Assembly: GCA_963580455.1 (NCBI GenBank)
Contig: OY756972.1
Coordinates: 17,251,001 to 17,315,000, forward strand
Reading direction: 5' to 3'
Length of the DNA: 64,000 bases
Source of the DNA: Euonymus europaeus
Taxonomy: Eukaryota > Streptophyta > Magnoliopsida > Celastrales > Celastraceae
Part shown: positions 57,041-64,000 of the stretch, piece after piece
How the letters are laid out: the number at the start of each line of letters is the position of its first letter
How positions within the stretch are numbered: position 1 is the first letter of the stretch
Notes under the pieces: generated by a model
Told to the model about the DNA's origin: nothing
What the model saw: only the letters and a program-made list of their open reading frames with translations
The model's database searches: none
Program-made: the position numbers and the translations under genes

Positions 57041-58783
57041 TTACAAATATGTATAACACATCATATCATTTATACACACCAGCGATGCTTCATTCTTTGT
57101 GTCTTCTTTGAGACTTTCAGGTTGATGGGTTTGCTTTTTGTGCTTTGAAGCCTTAAACACTGGCGGCTTTACACTTATGCATACACTGGCATCAATCAAA
57201 CGAGTGTACTGCTCCTCCATCTCAGCCAATGAGGGTAACACACTTTCATGCACGTCAAACTCATCATTGTCAAGTACATGATCAATTGCAGCAGGCTTAG
57301 GGGATACAGTTGGAGACCACTTCAACATCCGTGGATGTTGGTCTCCATCCTTCACAGCAAAAGTTTCACCCAATTGGAGGACAGCCTCATAAGCCCATAT
57401 TTGAAGCAAAATAATGGTACAAGTGTTTAATTTCAATAAATATAAACAAAAGTTTTTTTTTGTGTAAACACTAAATATTATAAACAGGACTACATTGGTT
57501 CTCAACCAAAAACATTAAGTTCTAAATTAACTAAATAGCTATTCCAAACCAAAACATTCAGCTTCTCATGGAAAATACCTGAAAGGCATATGGGAACCCT
57601 ACAAGGCTGTAGAAGTCAATTTTCACCCCCTTCTGCTTGAATTTCTGCGCTCTCCCACGTAAGGCAGTTTGGAGTCCTTCACAAGTTCTTTTGAAACTCA
57701 GTGTCCCCCATGGAAACTCATTGAATTTTTGCAAGTCCATAACTAAATTCAAGAAGTTAAGGTCGATGGACAGCTTCGTCTCCTTACCAAGTAAAACCAG
57801 TGTTTTGAGAACCGGACCGAACCGGCCGGTTGGACCGGTTGAACCGGGAACCGGTGTTCTGACCGGTCGGTTTGACCTATCAAACCGGATGACACGGTCT
57901 GACCGTGTTAAACCGGTTAGAACCGGAAAAACCGGTAACCGTTGAACCGGTTGAACCGGCCGGTTTTAAGATTTCAGTAAAAATCATTAAAAAAAATAAT
58001 TCTAAAACTAATAATAAGTAATATATAAGTGAGAATTGGGTTATTTGATTATTTTATATTTGAATTTTGAAATTTGACACTTTTTTTTGAATCATTTTGT
58101 TGCTCACATACATAGATATCTAAAATTTATCTTAAAATTGTATAAAATTAATCATATCAAATATAAACCTAAATATTTTTATGTATTTTCTTTTTTATGA
58201 TTGAACCGGTGGTTGAACCGGTTCAACCGGTTAAACCGGTAACCGGTGTCTTGGCCGGTTTGATGACCGGTTCGGTTTTCAGAACACTGAGTAAAACAAC
58301 CTCAACAAAGTATACCAGAGCCAGCTTCAACTTCATCTCTACCTCCTTGCATCCGATGAACTTCTCTTCCAACTCTTTGCATGATATTAGTGTTTTCCCT
58401 TCAAAAACTGTATCAACAATGCAAAATTGCCCAATTTCTAGTAATGGATCAAATTCCGGCAGTGGGGAAAATGTCAGACCCGTTATTAGGTTGAACTCCC
58501 TAATGGAGAATGTCGCTCTCTTTTCACATAGTTTGAAAACCATTTTTCCCTCATACTCATCCTTTGGAGCTTTGACTTGGCGTAGGAGGACTTGGTGTAT
58601 GATCCGCGGATGGTTTTTTGGTGCTTTTATTTGTAGGAACCTCCCAAAACATGAATTGTTAAACTCCTCTAAGTAGTTAAATTTCCCGAGTTCTTCTCTA
58701 ATAAGGCATGTGGCTTGATACAGTCTGCAGAGAACATTCACCTTAGAAGGGAACCTGTCTGCCTCTCTTATCCTATACTCCAT
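57041..58783 (-). pseudogene. DUF1985 (Ulp1-protease-associated) gene split by a hAT-type insertion
   Basis: From ATG 58783 the frame reads 'MEYRIREADRFPSKVNVLCR', 'NSCFGRFLQIKAP' and 'KRATFSIREFNLITGL', the DUF1985 pattern found next to Ulp1-type C48 proteases in plant MULEs. At 58290 a 492-bp element interrupts it; on the far side, from 57797, the domain continues in a matching frame ('LSIDLNFLNLVMDLQKFNEF', 'PWGTLSFKRTCEG') up to a donor CAG|GTATTT at 57577-57582. The next exon (about 57399-57060) begins 'IWAYEAVLQLGE', but the base before it is A, not G (TTCAA instead of TTCAG), so the acceptor is lost. The protease domain that should follow is absent. Expression on the minus strand would start near 58800. 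Confidence 0.85.
57798..58289. mobile_element. Nested non-autonomous hAT-type element, 492 bp
   Basis: A perfect 8-bp target duplication AGTAAAAC lies at 57790-57797 and 58290-58297. The ends are inverted: 'CAGTGTTTTGAGAACCGG' (left) and 'CAGTGTTCTGAAAACCG' (right, reverse complement). Both subterminal regions are packed with CCGGTT/AACCGG repeats (about 57812-57965 and 58203-58272) around an AT-rich core without coding potential. The 8-bp duplication and CAGTG ends fit the hAT superfamily. Confidence 0.92.
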
Positions 58784-59744
58784 TTAGATGGACTGCAAAC
58801 AAACAATTAAGTATGCCCAATGTAACGAATTTCAACTCTGAGATGTTATAAATAAAAATGAAAATGATATCATAAAAAAACCAACAAAAGTGCAAAATAA
58901 AACCTAATTTGTCATATACAAAACATTACAACGTTCCAAATAAAATCTTTACTGTTATAAACAAACTTGTCACTGTTCTAAACAAACATAAACGAAGTGT
59001 TAAACAAATGAAAAACTGTTCACATAAAAACTTCAAAGCTTCTAAACAAAACTGTGAGTACTCAATGCAACATCTTGTTTTGTATCATCCACTAAATTCA
59101 AAATTCGTAAAACCTGGGAAATATTTGCATTTCATCAAACCTAAAACAACTAACTTCAATCCATACTGGAATACCTAATATCACCCAAATAAACAGCAAA
59201 ACCTAACCATAACCCAAATGACATGATGCACATCAACAAAACCAGTAAACAACCAAAGGACAAGGGAGATACACTCATGCATTTCATACCATGAGCAGAC
59301 ACATTATCGTTCTCCTTCCCTTTCTTTCAAAATGAGATCATCAACAACAAAGGAAAGACATGAAGAACCAGTAAAATAAATGTCTTACCGGTGCGTGTTG
59401 GACTGATGGAAGAAATGGCAAGCCTTTCGTGAACAGCAGAACAAAAGCGAAATTTCTTTGGGTGCAATGCCGGAATGCTTCTCTGGCCGGCTTGGTGTCG
59501 TTCTCCCTTCCTTCGATCTTCCGGACGCTCGCGCACCAGTGATAACTGGTAAGTAACTTATTTTATTTTTCAAATTTTAATTAATTAAAGCAGTTTAGTT
59601 GGAGGGAAGGGCTTAAGGTGGAGTGGGGGCATATGAGACATTTCCTTGAGTAAAAGGGTTATAAGTTAAGTTTTTTTAAAAAAGGGTTAGTTACCAAAAA
59701 ATGTATTATTTTTGGGTCATTTTGCCAAATTTCCCTTGACTCAA

Positions 59745-60280
59745 TGCTTGATGATGACAACGGACGTCGCTGCGGGTTGGGCCATGCTCCTCTCCGATCG
59801 ATGAACCCAACGAGTGTGATCCCCAACCCCAACACTTCACCAAACCCCCTTGCTACATTTAAACTTGATTCTTTATGGTGGATAGGGTTTAGGATGTGAG
59901 AGAACACTATGGCGGTCTTTGGTGTCTCGTTGGGTGGTCCAAAAATACTTTGTCATGCTTGGTCGACTAAAGAGAGAATGTGAGAAAAACTCACCCTTTG
60001 GAAGCATTTTTCGGTCATCTATGACTGCCCTGAACGTTCTCGATACTCTTCAATCCCCTCTTATGCCCCTGGTTCGGAATGAAGATTTGATCAAAAATAT
60101 TCTTTTATGAGAGATAGCAATGTTGGAGAGAGAGATATGGTTACTGACCCGTTTTAATCTAGTTGGATGGTAGGGATATTCTTGGAATATTCATTATTTT
60201 GTCCTTATTTCTAAGTTTAGAAATTGAATGAACCAATTTCAAAGAATGGAACTACTAATGTCATTCTATCTAATTTACCA
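59745..60280. mobile_element. Right-hand part of another MULE-like element
   Basis: It ends 'CATTCTATCTAATTTACCA'. The last 130 bases ('GGGATATTCTTGGAATATTC', 'ATTATTTTGTCCTTATTTCT') resemble the right end of the element at 3474-6476 ('GGGATAGTTTGGGTAG', 'ATTATTTTGTCCTTATTTCT'). A matching left end was not found, so the element is truncated or its left end lies in rearranged DNA. The left border is uncertain. Confidence 0.45.
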
Positions 60281-60780
60281 TAAAATAATTGCTTCGAGTG
60301 TGGATTTCGAGTTTTTGTAACTTCACATCATACCTCAATTCCGACTTTAATCCTACAAGAAAACAACTCTTTAACAGTAGTGGACTAACACAATAGGTAC
60401 TATTGGCCAATCTCCTAAATTCTTTGATGTAGTCCTTGAGATGTCCAACTTGTTTCAACTTGAATAATACCTTAGCATTATCCCCAATTTCAGAGGGGCT
60501 AAATTTTTTATACAAGATAGTCATGAAGTCCTCCCATCTTGGTATGGATTGGAGGCAATCTATCCATCAGAACCATTGTAAAGTCTCTCATTCGACTTAA
60601 ATGGTATGATTAATACTTTATGGAGATCTAGAGTTTCATGGCATGAGAAATACTGGTCGGCTTTATGGATCCAAGCCATAGGATCATCTTTTTCATGAAA
60701 ACGAGTTAATTTCAATTTCTGCCACACTGTTCTTTAATGGTTACTTCTTTTTTTCTTAACCTTTAAATCTCCTAGCAGAA
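60270..60780 (-). pseudogene. Ty3/gypsy gag fragment (chromovirus Del/Tekay-like)
   Basis: On the minus strand 'FHEKDDPMAWIHKADQYFSC' (about 60700-60640) and 'LFKLKQVGHLKDYIKEFRRL', 'SPLLLKSCFLVGLKSELRYD' (60524-60300) follow the gag order of Del/Tekay-type elements. At least two stops lie between them. The rest of pol is missing to the left. Confidence 0.75.
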
Positions 60781-61251
60781 TGATTTACCCCAAACTTAGA
60801 ACGCTCATACTCATATTCAGGTTTGTGATGTCATGGTTCATGAAACCTTGCAATTTCTCAAAGGCAATGAACATTTATTCCACGTTACTTCCCAGATTAG
60901 AGACTCGATTGTCCATAGCAGTAGCTGTTGAAGATTACGTTGAAGATTTTCAAGATATTTGTGATTATCTCCAAATCAATTGTAATCCCTATAATTATGT
61001 GATAGACTTAATCATCTCTTAGCTATAAGCATCCTTGTATACATCTTGAAAATGTATGACAAAAAATACATGAAACTTTACTTCTACATGGTATAGGGCC
61101 GTTCTGATCTTTGAATCTCATTATTCGTGTATCACCTTCATCCTTCCCAGATTCAAACTTTCATCATGGCCGAACAACTTACACCACCCACCAATACCAC
61201 CACACCCATCATTCATGTTCAATATGAATCTGGAGGCTTTAATGTCGGTTT

Positions 61252-62150
61252 CTGTAACACCCCAAATCGACCTGATTTAATTACACGGCAAGGTAATTAC
61301 ACGTACATCCAATCTCCTTATGACCCGTAGTCAAAATTACCGTAAGCCTTATTACACATACAGTCACAGATTTTATTTCATAATTTAAAATCAGTACTTA
61401 CTTATTACACATTACTACTCATGCAAACACAGAAAAGAAACATAACTAAAATATCACAACAGTTTTGTTTTTAACTCCAATCCTTCCCGTCGAAGCTTCT
61501 TCATTCGTCTACATGTATGGAAAACATGCAGGATGGTAAGTTGCGCTATTTTATATCAATAATGAATTAAAACTCATTTTAACAATCTTTCTTTCAAATA
61601 AATATTAGTAGCGGATAACATAAGTATTTGCTAATTAATCACAATGATTTAACCAAAAAATCACCATGTCTGCCATTTCAAAATTTTAAATCCTTACCAA
61701 GGATCTTACCTGTCCCAGTCACACGATTTTTACCCGAATCCGTCAATTCGGTTAGTATGAGGGGGCTACCACCCGTATGCTTCCTCGCTAGGAAGATTGT
61801 GGTAATTAATCAAGTCATCATTCAATGTCCACTAGAGACATACCCACAGTCAGGCCAAGACTGGGGTGGTGGCCATGTGCAGAGGCATACATTCTTTTCA
61901 CGAAATTCGTCAATTCCAAACAATCTACAAACGCAAAACAGGGGTTTGAAATCAGAAAAACTAACAATTTCATGTGGAAAATAGCAAGAAACCCATGTTA
62001 CCTTTATCATCAAAATGAAATCCAGAAAAATCATAATTCAACCAGTCTCTTTCTTTATTTTTTATTCAAATATAGTCAAAACAATCTCAAAAATTACTTG
62101 TCAACCCAACCATTATCCAACTGCACATTAATGCAGTAACTTTTTCTACA
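61252..62150. mobile_element. Possible gypsy LTR sequence
   Basis: It starts 'TGTAACACCCCAAA', a common first motif of chromovirus LTRs, and includes 'GGGGGCTACCACCCGTATGC', the kind of GC-rich block seen in such LTRs. It lies next to the minus-strand gag fragment, but no primer-binding site, second copy or right border could be shown. Confidence 0.35.
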
Positions 62151-62194
62151 TTAAGTATTTCACTGTGCCAAAAAAGGCCTACCTTGACAGATTA

Positions 62195-62470
62195 TGTGTG
62201 ACAGTTTTTTCTATCACAAAATAAATGATAGAATTGTGATAGATTTTGTCTATCATAAACATTTATGAGAATGTCGTGACAAAATTATTTCTATCAAAAT
62301 TATTTATGATGGAACAATGACATAACTTTTTGTATCATAAACATTGATGACGAAACAATGACAAACCTTTTTCTATCATAAACATTTATAACTGAACAAT
62401 GATAAACTTTTTCTATCATAAATATTTATGATGGAATAATGATATAATTTTTTTATCATAAACATTTATT
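62195..62470. repeat. Subterminal repeats of the CACTA element
   Basis: 'TCTATCATAAACATTTATGA' and close variants occur about six times, spaced 45-55 bases, alternating with 'ACAATGA.A.A.CTTTTT'. Such arrays are the transposase-binding regions in this superfamily. Confidence 0.8.
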
Positions 62471-63855
62471 ATTCTTACTACTTACCAAATATTAATATAT
62501 TTCATATTTTTCCTTATTAGTTATCAAATATTAGTATATTACATTTTTTTAACTAATTGACTATTTGTCCTACACGTACGTCTAACACTAAAAACCTAAA
62601 CAGAAACCCTAGAGTCCATGTTAGACACAAAGCGGCAACCCTAGAACTCATAATTAGGAAGAATAGCACTTCTTCATCTCATACTCGGTGCTTGTCCTAT
62701 TTGAGATTCTCATTATAATTAGAAAGAATAGCACTTCAATTCCCTTTTCTCATAATCAGTGCTTTGTCTTCAATTGGCAGTAGGAAAGTAAACAAGAAGG
62801 GATTTGATCAACTTAGTGGATCAGGACCCTAACACATAAAATCAGATCTTTGGGTTTTGCGGAACGTCACACATGGGAAGCACATCGGCTACCTTATAGC
62901 AAGGGTTTTGATGAATGAAACGTCAAAGCCAAAATCCCTAGACTGAGAATTACCAAGTAGCTGTCCACTCCTACTACGGCTGTTGCTTGCCGTTGTGAAG
63001 TACCGCGCGAGTGCAAGCCTATTTACGACGACGTACGTGAGCTACTGCGAGCTATCGACAACGAGCAAGGTAACGTTTCAAATCTGGACAACTATAATAT
63101 AGTGTATTGAAATATATGTGTTGTGTAAATTAAATTAAGATGAATAAGAGTGATTGTATAATGAACATTGTAGCTAACGTAGAATTAATATGGTAGTGCA
63201 TGGCACTACAAGGAATTTAAATGAAGAAAAAGGTGTGCATGTCCATGGAATGTCAATATATTGAACCTATAATTTGAATTTTATAGAAAACGTATTATTT
63301 TTGGAGGTGGTTGAACAAAAATTCTTTTGGATATGAAAATTTATATTTACATTTGTCTAAACCTATACAGATAGCAAAATATATAATTAATTAGTTGTTG
63401 GAACTCTCACTATTGGAAGTCTCTAGCATGTGAATAAGATCATTAATTAATAATATATACTTTTTCATCATTGAAATTCCATTCCAGGTTGCTTGTTTTC
63501 CTGTCAAAGCTTATATATATATATAAATATGTAGTTTTGCTTAGACTCTTAGTGGATCTCAATATGTATGCATGTGTAGAGAGAAAAGTACATATATATA
63601 AGTGTGTATACAAATATGAATAATTGAGAAGTGTTTATTTTTTGTGTGTATACACTAGTATTTATTTATCGAAAATAATAATACAATTATAGTTAAGAAT
63701 CTGATAATAGTTTGTGTATATGAATAATTGCATTTATCTTTCATTTAGTTCTGTTTTGTTTACAGTGTTTTTATGTTTTTCTTTCTTAAATATGAAGTGA
63801 AAAATTGAAAAGTATGTATATCCTCTTGTGTGTCAGGAACACTTGCACTTCAAAA

Positions 63856-64000
63856 ATGGATAAATCTTGGATTGATTGTGATAGACTATCTATTGAATAT
63901 GAAGTGGGTGTTGAAAAATTTGTGGAGTTTGCTATTAAATATGCGGGAGAGAGTCGCAAAATTAAGTGTCCGTGTGTTAGGTGTTGCAATTTATCATTTT
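63856..64000 (+). CDS. CACTA transposase, transposase-associated domain (5' partial)
   Basis: ATG 63856 opens 'MDKSWIDCDRLSIEYEVGVE' and continues 'KFVEFAIKYAGESRKIKCPC' and 'VRCCN', matching the transposase-associated domain (PF13963; family pattern MDKSWM..PR.S.EY..GV..F..FA, I.CPC..C). It is open to the edge. The catalytic Tnp domain (TNP2 type) would follow to the right of the window. In the family this domain is thought to bind the element ends; the zinc-type CxxC is present. Confidence 0.85.
   Translation, partial: MDKSWIDCDRLSIEYEVGVEKFVEFAIKYAGESRKIKCPCVRCCNLSF

Larger units (their letters stand above)
54741..59735. mobile_element. Mutator-like element with transposase remnant and DUF1985 gene (Kaonashi-like layout)
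   Basis: The terminal inverted repeats 54741-54858 and 59618-59735 are about 118 bp and nearly identical ('GGGAAATTTGGCAAAATGA', 'AATACATTTTTTGGTAACTA', 'TTACTCAAGGAAATGTCTC'). A perfect 9-bp target duplication TTGACTCAA sits at 54732-54740 and 59736-59744. Inside, on plus, is the N-terminal part of a MuDR-type transposase (55762-56765) and, on minus, a DUF1985 gene (58783-57041), tail to tail. MULEs that carry Ulp1-protease-related genes are known as Kaonashi elements; here DUF1985 is present but the protease domain itself was not found. The element is 4995 bp including a nested 492-bp insertion. Confidence 0.92.
62161..64000 (+). mobile_element. CACTA (En/Spm) transposon, 5' part, cut by window edge
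   Basis: The end 'CACTGTGCCAAAAAAGGCCT' at 62161 is a typical CACTA terminus. It is followed by about 300 bases of subterminal repeats and then, near 63856, by the transposase-associated domain found at the start of CACTA transposases. A possible untranslated first exon ends at a donor CAAG|GTAACG (63070) and the acceptor TGTCAG at 63836 precedes the ATG. The right end is outside the window. Confidence 0.85.

Noticed and set aside
61127..61330. 67-codon plus-strand frame near the gypsy gag remnant
   Set aside because: It is Thr/Pro-rich, runs into the LTR-like start at 61252, and lies on the opposite strand to gag.

Overview
The window is nuclear DNA of a flowering plant, most likely a eudicot. 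It has intron-rich plant genes (sieve element occlusion protein, classical arabinogalactan protein, ABHD17-type hydrolase, NAD-dependent glycerol-3-phosphate dehydrogenase) separated by long AT-rich stretches full of transposable elements from every major plant class. Nothing bacterial, viral or organellar is evident. The species cannot be told from the sequence alone.

Layout. 1-2500: the 3' half of a Ty1/copia element with an intact reverse transcriptase/RNase H frame and a 3' LTR. 3474-6476: a non-autonomous Mutator-like element (MULE) with a perfect 9-bp target duplication; it holds tRNA-derived SINE copies, two of which form a perfect 316-bp palindrome, and a degenerate tandem array. 7013-7680: a broken three-exon FAR1/MULE-type gene fragment. 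7845-8820: a copia element reduced to two LTRs around an RNase H remnant. 11500-14690: remains of a gypsy element (LTR, primer-binding site, gag piece) whose LTR was hit by a Pack-MULE (11923-13174) carrying part of a heat-shock-factor DNA-binding domain. 15087-18140: a heavily decayed copia element. 19354-29724: a complete but degenerate Ty3/gypsy element of the Tat type on the minus strand (LTRs, tRNA-Asp-type primer site, gag, protease, RT, two RNase H regions, integrase) with a second, spliced-looking gene on the opposite strand that has its own TATA box.

31427-52165 is the gene-bearing part: an arabinogalactan protein (minus), cytosolic-type GPDH (plus, 11 exons), an ABHD17-like hydrolase (minus, 5 exons, convergent with GPDH) and a SIEVE ELEMENT OCCLUSION gene (minus, 7 exons). 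All four have open reading frames and canonical splice sites and look functional. A hAT element (45970-48112) with a perfect 8-bp duplication sits between the hydrolase and the SEO gene.

54741-59735 is a second MULE with about 120-bp terminal inverted repeats and a perfect 9-bp duplication. It carries a truncated MuDR-type transposase on one strand and a DUF1985 gene (the family usually coupled to Ulp1-like proteases) on the other; the latter is split by a 492-bp hAT-type element with its own perfect 8-bp duplication. The window closes with a gypsy gag remnant and the 5' end of a CACTA (En/Spm) element whose transposase-associated domain begins at 63856 and runs off the edge.

The host genes are unrelated in function and do not form a pathway. 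The clearest story is nested transposition with gene-fragment capture: at least five insertions can be bounded to the base by their target-site duplications.
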